Origin: Ctenosaura bakeri
Lineage: Eukaryota; Chordata; Lepidosauria; Squamata; Iguanidae
Direction of reading: 5' to 3'
NCBI GenBank assembly: GCA_948474755.1
Contig: CAOLHI010002126.1
Span: forward strand, 1 to 64,000
DNA length: 64,000 nucleotides
Shown here in pieces: positions 1-10,194 of this stretch. Under the pieces are notes generated by a model that was given only the letters and a program-made list of their open reading frames with translations, was not told the DNA's origin and did not search any database. The position numbers and the translations under genes are program-made. Positions within the stretch are counted from its first letter, which is position 1. Every line of letters begins with the position of its first letter.

Positions 1-1403
1 AGCTAGCCATAGTAAAACAATAAATGGAATGTATAAACATTGCTATACTTGCGGTAAGTGAGATAAAGTGAACAGGAATGGGACATTTTGAGTCAGATAA
101 CTGCCCAGTATTTTACTCAGGAAATAAACATCTAAGAAGAAATTGACTGTCATTAATAGTGAGGAGAGATGTAGCAAAAGCAGTCAAAGGATATAATGCA
201 AAGCCTGACAGAATCATATCAATAAGACTTCGGGAAAACTCAACAATATGACCATAATCCAAATTTATGTTCCAACTACAGAGGTAGAAGAAAAACAAAT
301 GGAAAGATTCCATAGTGGAGTCCAAGAGAAAATTGTCCACATATCAAAACAAGGGCTTCTTCTTAATCATAGGGCAATGGAAAACAAAAGTAGGAAACAG
401 AGCAGGCTCAAAGGTTGCAGGAAAATTTGAACTAGATCAAGAAATGAAGCAGGAGAGCAAATGATTTTGTGGGGCCAACAGTTTGTTCATCACAAATACA
501 TTCTTCAAGGAATCAAAGAGGTAACTGTACACATGGACATCACCTGATGGCCAATACAGAAATCAAATAGACTGCACAATTGGAGGCAGAAGATGGAAAA
601 TCTCCATTCTTGCTGTAAAAACAAGACCAAGTACAAATGTGTGGCTCAGAACATGAACTGCTAATTTCAAAAATTAGAATACAGCTAAAGAAGAACATGA
701 AGCCAATAACTGTGCCAAAATACAATCTGAGGAACATCCTATAGAATTTAAAGATAATGTTAAAAAAAATAATTTGCACTATTAAGCCTAATAGACCAGG
801 AGCCAGGAAAATTCTGGACTGAAACCAGAGACATTTTCAGAAAGGAATGCAAGAAGACACTATTTGTAGCCAAAAAGAAAGAGGAATCTCAATTATTGAC
901 AAATCAAACTCCTCAAGCAGTTAAAGACAGACAAGAAACAAAGGTGAAAGGTAACAGAAATAGACTCAGAACCCTAAATGAAATTGTTCAGTGACTTTTT
1001 TTGCAGGGACAAGGAGAACTACTATGCAGAGAAACAGAAAATGACAACAAAAAAAGGAAGAACAAGAGACTTCTTCCACAAGATCTAAGATATCAAATGG
1101 ACATGGAAACACTGTACAACCAGCAAGGGAGCACATTACATGACCAATGAGAAATAAAAAGCCAGTGAAAACAATACACTGCAGTGCTATATAAAAGAGA
1201 CGAAAGGGTGACAGATTCATTCAAGGAAGAACCATTTGAAGATGAACCTACAGTTTTAGAAAGTAAAGTGAAAGCTACACTCAGAGCAGTTGGGAGAAAT
1301 AAATCACCAGAAACAGATGGCATACTAATAAAGCTGCTTCAGGCTATAGAGACAGAATTTACTCTAGTTCTAACTAATATATGTCAATGAATATGGAAAA
1401 CCA
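1..1403 (+). pseudogene. RTE/BovB LINE ORF2 remnant (endonuclease to start of RT)
   Basis: This is the decayed coding region of a BovB (RTE clade) non-LTR retrotransposon, whose ORF2 encodes an apurinic-type endonuclease followed by reverse transcriptase. Reading between frames, recognisable pieces occur in the family order. They are GHFESDN and YSGNKHLRRN near 80-145, VRRDVAKAVKGYNAKPDRI near 165-215, IQIYVPTTEVEEKQMERF at about 257-310, the endonuclease motif LYTWTSPDGQYRNQID at 525-572, and the pre-RT block KEEPFEDEP...VGRNKSPETDG within 1184-1390. Many stops and frameshifts separate them, so no protein is made. The element is cut by the window edge on the left and ends abruptly after codons for IWKTM, where a retroviral-type LTR begins. 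The RT palm and C-terminus are absent. Assignment rests on remembered family protein features; the match over several separated blocks makes it secure. Confidence 0.9.
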
Positions 1404-2341
1404 TGTGGAGGGATGGTGGATGACGGGAACTACGCAAAAACCGCAATAGCACTTCGCTCCTGCACTGAGCTCTGGCAAAAACAGCTTACCAGAGTCAAGT
1501 GTTTCAAAAACCACCATATAGCAGAGACTGCACACACAGCTTAGAAGCATGCCCAGCAGAGTATAAACACTAGCAGCAAATGCTCTGAAGCCACAAAAAT
1601 ACGCCCACACCTTCTTATCCTCCAACAGGAGGCTTTTACTCTTCAGTTATAATACATACATACAGTACTCCAATGGAGTTTCAGCATTCCACGGCATGCG
1701 AAGATATGCATCCAACATAGCCTCTGGCCGCTCCATCAGACAATTGAGAGAGCACAGTTTGCTAGGACACCCTCCCTTATACACATACATTTCTGATGCA
1801 ACTCTAGCCAACTTTGCATGTTCCCATGTATGATGCGACCCTCTGCCTTGGTTATATATTACAATGTCTCAGCAAGAGTTACATGGGATTACATCATTCA
1901 CTGTCAATCCCAGGTGCAAACCTCCATGTGCATCATATATATTTTATTGGACTACAGGTCATGTCCAACCTTTCTTCACAAACCAACACCACACCCATTT
2001 CCACCAGATAGAAACTGGATATAAAACCCCCTGGTTTTGAGCAGCCAGGCACAATTCCTCAAATGCTGAACATCACTATGTCACTCGAACTCTGATTTGA
2101 ACTGTCCTTTGATGCAAGTTTAAATCACATTGCTGTTTCTTCACTGCTCTTCTGGATTGGTAATTATCACCCAAAGCCTGAACTTCACTATCAACCTTTC
2201 TTCCCTTTTCCTTTGGCTAGCCTTGTGTGATTGTGTGAGTGCTTGCATCTTGCGTTTGACTGTTAATTCTCCCAATAAAACACCTTTTACTTTACTTTTG
2301 AATCTCTGGCTGGTTCTTCCCTGCAGAAGATGCCATAAACA
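1404..2341 (+). mobile_element. Endogenous-retrovirus-type LTR inserted in BovB
   Basis: A 938-bp block interrupts the BovB frame and has LTR architecture. It starts TGTGGAGG and ends ATAAACA (TG...CA). It has a TATA box (TATAAAA, 2020-2026) and a poly(A) signal (AATAAA, 2274-2279) about 250 bases downstream, followed by a T-rich stretch and a short U5. Immediately after the CA lies T and then TGGTGTCA, the usual placement of a primer-binding site. No gag, pol or env sequence is visible, and no target duplication can be seen because only one end is intact. The boundaries are inferred from these signals rather than from a second LTR copy. A solo or truncated gypsy-type LTR is the alternative. 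Confidence 0.6.
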
Positions 2342-2470
2342 TTGGTGTCAAAGATCTCATTAGGTTACCTCCCACTTGCAGGCTTCCTAATTTGAATTAA
2401 TAATTCCTCACCTTTGGGTGGAGGTACTGGTATCATGGCTGGACCCCTGAGTTACCCATGTTTTGGGGTA
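2342..2470 (+). other. Possible LTR-element leader with primer-binding site
   Basis: Sequence downstream of the LTR end begins TTGGTGTCAAAG. From general knowledge the first eight bases (TGGTGTCA) match the start of primer sites complementary to tRNA-Leu 3' ends, but the match decays afterwards. The remainder shows no coding potential and stops where BovB 3' sequence resumes near 2471. Confidence 0.35.
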
Positions 2471-2636
2471 ACAGAAGGCCTGATTGCAGATGGATAAACT
2501 CGATCAAGGAGGTCGTGGCCCTGAGTTTGTAAGACCGGAGCAGTGATTTTGATGATAGAGTGACTGGGAGACCCCTCCATAAGTCAAAGGATCACCATAA
2601 GTCGAGGTTGACTTGATGGCAGTCAACAACAACAAA
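2471..2636 (+). mobile_element. BovB 3' tail
   Basis: The stretch reads GCCTGATTGCAGATGG, then ACTCGATCAAGGAGG, GGCCCTGAGTTTGTAAGACC and finally a tail with ACCATAAGTCGAGGTTGACT and an ACAACAACAA end. This order is the 3' end of squamate BovB elements and recurs in this window at about 37.2, 48.1 and 58.8 kb. It may be the continuation of the copy at 1-1403, with the LTR and a deletion between them, or a separate 5'-truncated insertion. Confidence 0.8.
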
Positions 2637-2892
2637 CTGACTATACAATTAAAACCATTTACAAATCTCAGTTTAAAAGCACATAAAGCCAGCAAGTAAT
2701 ATGTGCACAGAATATGCACACTTGCCTATTTAAAATTACTTATAGGATCCCCTGTCATGTTGTTCTTCTCTAGACATATGTTCAGAGGGAACACATGCTA
2801 GCATTTTCATCTCAAGTGATGGGGTGGCCAATAGGATATATTGGATTTGTAGAAGTAAAATGGATCTACTTAGACCCTTTGCTTTGATCGTA

Positions 2893-3245
2893 TATGTAGT
2901 GACCCCTCCACTTTTGCTAGGATTCAGAGTACAGAACCCTCATGAAAATGGAAAAAGTGAATAACAACCCTGCCCCCCCCATGATCCCCCTCTCATTCCC
3001 TTCCAGGGATCCTCCCTCCCACTCACTTGTCTTTTGTGCACTGAGGCCAGAGGCAAAGGAAGGGGAGAAGGAAGCTCCAGAGAGAAGAAGGAAGGTACAC
3101 ACATGCATCCCCCCATTTCCTTGCATTTTGTCCTGGCACTTCTCTGCACCCAGCAAAATGCAAGGGGGAAGGCATGCACACACCTTGTGAATAATCAGAT
3201 TTGTGAAGGTCAAACCTGCAAATGTGGAGTGAGAACAGTAATGTG
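2893..3245. mobile_element. Non-autonomous DNA element with degenerate terminal inverted repeats
   Basis: The left end contains CTCCACTTTTGCTAGGATTC and the reverse complement of the right end contains CTCCACATTTGCAGGTTTGA, giving imperfect inverted termini around 330 bp. The centre is GC-rich, C-run containing and open in several frames on both strands. It also holds an inner inverted pair, TTGCATTTTG (3121-3130) against CAAAATGCAA. No transposase is present and no clear target duplication was found. Confidence 0.4.
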
Positions 3246-3262
3246 AGTACTTTGGGTACTGA

Positions 3263-3831
3263 GCCCTATAAATGAGAGAAGCAATATATCACAGTACAAC
3301 AGTCCCTATATCATCTCTCATGCCCCACGGCAAGGCTGCTGTATCTTAAGAAAGAATATCCATAGGTATGCATCTATTTTGACCAATGTCTCTCATATTC
3401 AGATGGGTGCATGGATGCAATCTTCTCCCTATTAACCAACATCCCAGGGAATCTCAGCACCCTATCCATGCATGTGTGCTCTACTAACAATTTGCAGATG
3501 ACACTCTATGTCCTCACATAAAGATTCACTGATGGAAAGAAAGCAGGTGACATCTCTCACCCTGGAAATCACTCTAGTCTGCCCACTGTCTTTTTAGCAC
3601 CAGGGATACAGGGATAGGCAGTGGTATAGTAGAACCAGGGATCACAGGGTCAGAGCTCTCGGATTTTTTGATGGTTACATCAGCAGGATAATGGCTACCA
3701 CATTAGGCTCCCCTGTTTTCTCTGAGCATAGTGGTAATCCCTACAGTACTTGCAGGAAGGGTGAGGAGATGCACTTTCCCAACAGCAATATACTGTTGTG
3801 AGTTACCCCCGTTGTAACGGAAATGTTGCAA
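3263..3831. other. Unassigned sequence
   Basis: No gene was recognised. Near 3493-3520 one frame reads FADDTLYVLT, resembling the YADD box of LINE reverse transcriptases, but the surrounding residues do not support a family call. Confidence 0.3.
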
Positions 3832-4038
3832 CAGAATCATGCAGTTGGAAGAGACCACAGAGACCATCCAGTCCAACCCCCTGCTATGCAGAAACACACA
3901 TCAAAGTATTCCCAACAGATGTCCATCCAGTCTCTGCTTAAAAACTTCCAAAGAAAGAGACTCCACCACAGTCTGAGGCAGCATATTCCACTGCTAGACA
4001 GCTCTGACCATCAGGAAGTTCTTTAAGAGGTTCAGGAA
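3832..4038 (-). mobile_element. CR1 LINE 3' end
   Basis: The stretch AATCATGCAGTTGGAAGAGA, CCATCCAGTCCAACCCCCTG, GACTCCACCACA and CCATCAGGAAGTTCTT is the reverse complement of the CR1 3' terminus typical of squamates. The 3' end is on the left, so the element is on the minus strand and truncated on its 5' (right) side near 4038. It overlaps the last part of the plus-strand CR1 copy at 18.97-19.53 kb in sequence. Confidence 0.88.
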
Positions 4039-5828
4039 CATGGTAGTTTGTTCATGAAAAGGCAGTGAAGACACAATAGTATTATCAACACCATCTCTTA
4101 GTGGACAGAAATGCTAGAACTGGTTTGTTGAATGGATCGGCACAGATGCATGCAGCTTTTGCTTTCTTGGAAGGAGGTGCATGAGGGGACTGACACTGGG
4201 AGCACCCATGCTTCAGAATTTACCACTATATCATTGGACAACTGCTGTATGAGACTATTTCCTTGACATTTGATGGATTCCATACCACACTGAACTCCTT
4301 ATTTCAAAATAAATAGACTCTGGTGTAGTAGACTCTCTGTGTAGATTGGTATTTGGGCTATTCACAATGCATACCTTGCGTTTGTGTGCCTGGAGTTCAT
4401 CAGGCCTGCAAGGGGAAACTGTTTTGATCATAGCAGAAATATAACTGAAATGCAAACACTCAGTAATGGGCATTTTCTATTAATAACATAAATTGTTTCA
4501 GATTTGGCCAATAAAGGGCATACAAAAATTAAATATTTAAAAATATTTCTTCTGCTAAAGGACTGACACTGTTACCAGTCTCCAGGGAGGCATCCAAGGA
4601 AATAGTGTATAATGGGCATTGTTCTGTTTTGAATAGACTTCTACAATATGGTTTAAAGAATATAAAATATTATGTTGTTCCTGTAGATAATACTAGATTA
4701 AGGTTAATATTATTGAAAAATATCTACATTTGCTCTCCTTATCCCCTCCCTGTGATGTTTATCACCTAATAAAAATGCTAAAGTTACCATGGAAAGATGC
4801 TTAATTTGCTCTTGTTGCTCAGTTGCATGTTGCATCCTATTTTGTAGTAAATGCCGTAATATCCCAAGTGGACTGCCATACTGTCAGATACATTATTTAT
4901 ACATAACATTACTGGTTAATCAATGAAAAGAAAATGCAAGGAGACTCATTTTTGTTGTTCTGCTTTAAAGCAGAAAAGATCATTTGAGAGAAAGGGAACT
5001 TTCAGAAGCAGATCAGAAATGTCCCCTTTTCACACCTTACTTATTTTGTGTGGGATCCAGAGGGGAAAGAATTGTTTCTTACTTCAGTCAGCTCTGTGTG
5101 CCCACCAGGGTTTGACAAGCATTTGCTATATGCACATAAAATATGAAGGAAAGACACATGTCTTCAAACTTTCAATATGAAAGGAAGTGGAATCTGTGCA
5201 TTCCTTCAGATGTTGTTGAAGCCTGTTACCCCTAACCAATATGGGTAGTCCTAAAGGTTAATGAGAGATGGTATTTAACAACATCTGGACAACCAGAGTT
5301 CTCTATCTGTCTATACACTAGTAAGGCAGCTCTCAGCTCTATATACTACCTACACTAGAGGACCTATATCTGACTTTTTATACTTGGCATCAGCAAGCAG
5401 TTACTGAAACATACTTCCAGTGCTTTTAGGGTCATAACAAGATGCAAAAACAAAGGTTCATTGAAAAGGACTTCTTACAGTCCTTTCTCTTTCCTTCTTC
5501 TTGCCCATATCTGGAATCTTTTGCAAAACAAAAACAATTGCACAAACCAAATATCACACCCAACAATGGCAAAAGTAACTTAACTCTGGTTGGGTCTGAT
5601 GTCTCAATTGACAAACTATGTTTGGATGTATTTTCTCATCAGCAGTGTATCAGTGTGAGCTATCCATATTGTAATGCAAAACATCTGGGGGTAGCTTGAT
5701 CTGGAATGGGCTTTCTTCCGGATTTGGTTGGTACAAAAGGCAACTGGTTTGTTAATGCAGATCAACACAGCTGTCTGAATTTGTGAACTCTCCTTGGGAG
5801 TGTGGCAAAGGGAATTGCTATGATGACT
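4039..5828. other. Unassigned AT-rich sequence
   Basis: No coding region, RNA gene or recognised repeat was found. Open frames of up to 85 codons (for example 4923-5180 and 5442-5699) have no recognisable domain, splice context or composition shift. Confidence 0.5.
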
Positions 5829-6006
5829 TGTTGTGTGCCTTCAAGTAATTTCTGACTTATGAAGTCCCTAGGGTGAACCTATCACAGGATTTCCTGGATC
5901 TTAGAGCATGTGACATGTCCAAGGTCATGCAGTGGGTTTCTATGGTATTGATTCCTGGTCTCCAGTATCATAGTCCAATGCTCAAACCACCACACCATGC
6001 TGGATC
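5829..6006 (-). mobile_element. Sauria-type tRNA-derived SINE, diverged copy
   Basis: Read on the minus strand, a tRNA-like head (GCATGGTGTGGTGG, then GGAGACCAGGAATC where the B box decayed) is followed by a body matching TGACATGTCC reversed and a tail of the form ACTTGAAGGCACACAACA. The tail resembles the BovB 3' end, as expected for Sauria SINEs. The copy lacks about 30 bp of the usual centre and its pol III promoter boxes are damaged. Confidence 0.82.
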
Positions 6007-6099
6007 TCTGCTAAGATGGCTACCTAGACTTTAAAAAATACGACTGCACCACTGCCTATCTCAGCTGCATTCTAATCAGACTACAGTATCTGTATGTTA

Positions 6100-6160
6100 G
6101 CTTCAGCTTCCAATTGATTTGTTGCACCTGGCTTCAGCTTCCAATTGATTTATTGCACCC
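6100..6160. repeat. Short tandem duplication, about 31-bp period, two copies
   Basis: GCTTCAGCTTCCAATTGATT occurs at 6100 and again at 6131, followed in both copies by a near-identical TTGCACC segment. Only two units are present. Confidence 0.85.
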
Positions 6161-6228
6161 ATGGCTTTACTTTTGGGAAATGTCTTTTGATGATCAACCA
6201 TGAAATAACAAGGCCAAACTTAGAATGT

Positions 6229-6760
6229 CAGGTTAAATAAGGACCACTTTATTTGACTTAACCAATTTAGATTGTGTTGACTTGAAAATGGAGCAAGAGA
6301 GGAGAGCAACCTGATGCAGGTCCAGCTGAGGCCCAAGTGTCAACTCCATGATAACCTCCTCAGACCCCCCTGGGGTGAAACACTTAAGCCCTGAGGACAA
6401 TCCAAATATTGTGTAATGGTTCCTGGTCCAGCTTAGTTGGCAGGTATCCCAGGGACTCCCATCCAAGCTGCCAGGCCCTAGAATTGTGAGCCTGAATCTC
6501 AGATTATCCTCAAAGGTAGGCTCCCTCGTTGCTCTATGGGACATGAGGGCACGTGAAAGGGTGATGAGGCTTAATCGCCTCCAGCCCTGTGATCTGGCGC
6601 AAGGTGTGAATCACCAACCTCCTGGTCTCCATTATGGAGACAATCAAATGGTTACCCTCTTCAGCAGTGATGTTTGTCACACAGGTCCAGGTAAACATTA
6701 ACCAGGCTGGGACAATGTGACATACTAACAAGGACATGCAAGACAGATACCATCATGCAG
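6229..6760 (-). other. Possible reverse-strand LTR fragment
   Basis: The block has higher GC than its flanks and carries TTTATT at 6247-6252, which is a poly(A) signal on the minus strand, near its left edge as a reverse LTR would. No TATA box, terminal dinucleotides or second copy could be identified, so the call is tentative. The open frame at 6233-6544 (minus) shows no known domain. Confidence 0.22.
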
Positions 6761-8044
6761 CTTATTTGGCCTAATCCATTTTTACATTCTTAATTTTATT
6801 TTTCACCAACAACAGGGCAAAATACCATTTCCTATTGTAATTTGTGAAAGAAACATAAAACTAATAGTTGAAAAAAGCAATAGAAGCAAAAAAGAGAAGA
6901 TATGATTTTTCCGTGAGGCCGTTTCCCACCCACTCAAATTGACTCTCCAGGTAACAGTAACCATTTCATTATTCATTCTGAATCATCCCAAAGACACAGA
7001 TTTAAACAGAGCAGAGGAAACAAACACTGAAGGGCATATTAAAGTAATGAAAATGCAGTAGGAAGGATAGGAGAATTATGATGTTTTTCTGCTCCTGTTT
7101 AGCTCACTTTGTTGTATTTTGTTAATAGAAGCTTCAGATCAATACAAAAATATTCCGCTTTGTTCCAGTGATTGACTATGAATACATTATGTGCATGCAA
7201 AAAATAGTGATAATCTATGTTGATACAATAGTTCATTTTGCATTAGTGTCCTAGATGGAACAATGTTAAGAAGCAATTTAAATGAAATTCATTTAAATGT
7301 CAGCTCTCATGCTTGCGATTTTTCTATAATTGGTTATTTAATTAAAATAATTCTCATAGTCATTAATTTAGACTAAAACTTGCTGTGCACTGACATGTTT
7401 TAATTACATGGTATTAACAAAATTGATATGCTTTAAAAAAAAGCATGGTTAAATTTTAAACAAGAATAAATTAGAAATCTCATAGATCATCCTACTTAGA
7501 GTATTTATGAGAGAAAATATCAGTCTTTTAAAGTGTTTATTATAAACAAAGTCACTGTATTATTGCTTATGCTTCATAGTTAGGTCTTGCTTTTTTTTTT
7601 TATGTAAGAAGAATTATATTTCCTCATAGTCCCCCAGTCTCTGAATTCCTTTAACCCTCACACTATAAACAAGGTAATGAACTTGAATTAAATATTAATT
7701 GGAAAAGCAAACAAACCAAGGATACCACAACAGACAAACACAGAGCCAATGTCTGAGCAATGCTGTAACTTTGATTTCATTAGTACAACAGATATCTAGC
7801 TTGCTAGCTATTTATCATCTCTCTATCTATTCATTCAGGAACATCTATCCTTCCTTTTAGGGCAAACCCTCACAAGATAGCTCACACAAAAATAAACAAA
7901 CTACAATTGCTATGCAAGAAAAATGCAAACATTTAACACAGCATTTTAAAATATATCTTATGCTTTCAGAGTTTGAATCTTGATTAGCTGCTGTTCAATA
8001 AGCAAAGAAACAAACTTAAATCTCTTTACTTTAAATAGTAGTTT
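6761..8044. other. Unassigned, strongly AT-rich; contains a candidate conserved element
   Basis: No gene or known repeat was seen. The part at about 7085-7560 is rich in homeodomain-type core sites (TTATTTAATTAAAATAATT at about 7335, TCATTAATTTA, TTTAATTACA) and in ATTTAAAT motifs, and it lacks repeat signatures. That is the usual look of a conserved developmental enhancer, but conservation cannot be seen from one sequence. Confidence 0.3.
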
Positions 8045-8165
8045 TCAAAGAACAAGCTGTGTTAGTCTCTTGTAGCATAAAAAGGAGGAAGGGAGGGGAA
8101 GGGGAAAAAGAAGGAATTTAGCGACACCTTAAGATTAATTAGTTTTCATTTTAGCATGAGCTAAA
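8045..8165 (+). repeat. Dispersed repeat related to GTGTTAGTCTCTTGTAGCA elements
   Basis: The copy begins AGCTGTGTTAGTCTCTTGTA and continues through GGCACCTT-like (GACACCTTAAGATTAATTAG) to TTTTAGCATGAGCT. Related pieces occur at 22.6 kb (plus) and 32.03 kb (minus). The family is common in reptile genomes; its transposon class was not determined here. Confidence 0.6.
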
Positions 8166-8216
8166 AATCAATTTAACTTAAAAATGCTGTTACATTCCTT
8201 CTCCCCTGCTCCTCCT

Positions 8217-9060
8217 TTTTACTTTACTTTATTTTTTTATTATATTTTTGATTTAAATAATCAATACATATAAATAAATAACAGCAATATTTTGTCTTCC
8301 ACAATTTCCTAAAATACAGTTATATTAGTATCCATATTTTCTGATATAATACAGTATAGATGAGGATCTATTTACATTCGTTTCATATTTTTTTATTACT
8401 ATTACCATTCTTATTCTTATAGTATTACTTTCTTGAAAAGACTTATGCATTTCCTCAAATCGATCCTTATCTATATTCTAAATTTACAGTTTCAACTTCC
8501 TACATTCCCTTGCTTGGTTGATAATTATCAGCTTAAATGTTTTCTCTGTGTCTGTAATTGACAATGATGACTTGACTACAATTCACAAGAAACTTTAAAG
8601 TCTCTAACATTACATGATCCTCACTTACTTTTAAGTCCTCATTGCCATTACTCCAAATAGTATATCTCTTCATTTTAACAAATTTCGCTTATAGCTTCAT
8701 CCCAGTCTAGAAATATCAAAAGTACTCAGCTTTTGTTTCAAATAGTTTTTGGAGCCCATTCTCTTTCATTTTTTTCTTGTACTTCTCCCCTTAATGCTAG
8801 AGTTAAATTGTTTAGTGTCAAAAATTCCATGAGTTCGATTAGCCATTCATCTATTTCTGGAATAACACTTTTCTTCCGATATCTGGCGTATACAATTCTA
8901 GCCGCTGTAACCATATATAGTATTGTCCTTCAGTACTTCGTCATTAACATCTTATCTAATTCATGTAGTATATTTAGAAGAAAGATTTTGGCTCTTTTTT
9001 ACTTTAAATAGGATATTTTAAATGTCAGTTTGGATTCAATAAATAAGGACATTCTTCTGT
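8217..9060 (-). pseudogene. L1 LINE, 3' end of ORF2 plus 3' UTR
   Basis: On the minus strand, 8740-8990 translates in pieces to MVTAARIVYAR, then KKSVIPEIDEWLIELMEFL, then LTLNNLTLALRG and a following EREWAP. This is the pattern of the extreme C-terminus of vertebrate L1 ORF2 (an AARI-YA block, an IP-I--W block, then a KW/EW block). The rest toward 8217 is AT-rich 3' UTR, ending in an A-rich tail on that strand. The element is heavily 5'-truncated: neither endonuclease nor RT motifs are present. The plus-strand open frame at 8733-9011 is merely the antisense of this region. Confidence 0.8.
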
Positions 9061-10194
9061 GATAACTGACATGATACATACTGTATACAGGCAGAGTACA
9101 GCTGAAATATTGGCTAGGTAAAAGGCTAACTTCTTTCACAGGTGGCCAGCCTGCATGAGCACTATGCTAACTAAAACAACTCTAGTAACACTGCTGTTAC
9201 CCTCCCACAAGCTGGGACATCATAACTACAGATTTTCCACTTTACAGAAAGAAATGAAGTTATTCTGGGCAAGGACCTGTTCAGCTGTGTGACCATTAAT
9301 TCCAACTCAGGCTGCTTTTTAGAAATGGAAAAGGAATTTATTTGAATTAAATAAACAGTTATAGAACATCATAAGCATGAGAAATGATGTTTAAGGGATG
9401 GAGATTCATATGGGTACCTTTTAAAGTCCCCCCTCCTCATTGTTCCACAACTTATTTTCAAGTCATACTGCAATATGGAATCTTGTTTTTCTTCATTCTG
9501 ATTTAACTAGTCATATTACTTGGATAAAATGTTTTCCTTCTTTCTATGAAGTGCCATGATAGACTGTTCCCACCTTTACATCTACTGATGGCTTTTCACC
9601 CACCTTCTTTGTGGGAGAGGATCTATTCTATCCACCATCCTATCCCTTGCTCCAAACAGATATATATCTTTTGCCATGCCCTTATCTCCCCATCTTCTTT
9701 TATTCCACCCAGGCCCAGCCCAAGCTTTCCTGATGCCTGAAGCAGAAGCAAAGGGGCCTTTACCACATTGCTAGTGAGATGAGGAAATGTAGAGGAAGTG
9801 CAACCCCTGTTCATCCAAGAGGAAGAGATGAGGGTACCCTGTGCTGGCACCTCCTACCAAATGTGGAGGCATAGGTGAGCTGGATTTCAAAGTGCGAGTT
9901 TTGACTCCAGCCAGTCTTCCTCATCATCCAACCCCAGAGCCATGAACACAAAGTGGACAGCTACACACGGCAGTGTAGAAGGGAGGAGGTGCGCTGTCAC
10001 AATTGCTCTTGTCTTCCTTTCTTTTCACTGGATGGGTGAGGGTGTTGTTTGGGCAGGCAGTTGTCTACAGAGTAAGTGAGGAAGCAGCTACAACCACATT
10101 TTTAAATCTTGCAAGGTGACTGGAAATCAACTGAAGCAACAGCAGGAAAACAGGTGAGGGAAATGCTTGAAGGAGAGGAGTTGTTGCCAGATGA
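9061..10194. other. Unassigned sequence
   Basis: No recognised gene or repeat. Short overlapping frames on both strands at 9546-9850 have no domain. The expected 5' terminal repeat of the Tc1-like element that follows was not found here, so that element appears 5'-deleted. Confidence 0.45.

Noticed and set aside
1184..1390. Host protein-coding exon
   Set aside because: The translation matches the region just before the RT domain of BovB ORF2 and is flanked by decayed BovB sequence.
2917..3213. 98-codon frame with several overlapping frames on both strands
   Set aside because: Stop-poor GC-rich centre of a TIR element; no domain and no second line of evidence.
3480..3530. Separate reverse-transcriptase fragment (FADDTLYVLT)
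   Set aside because: A single short motif match without flanking RT blocks could easily be chance.
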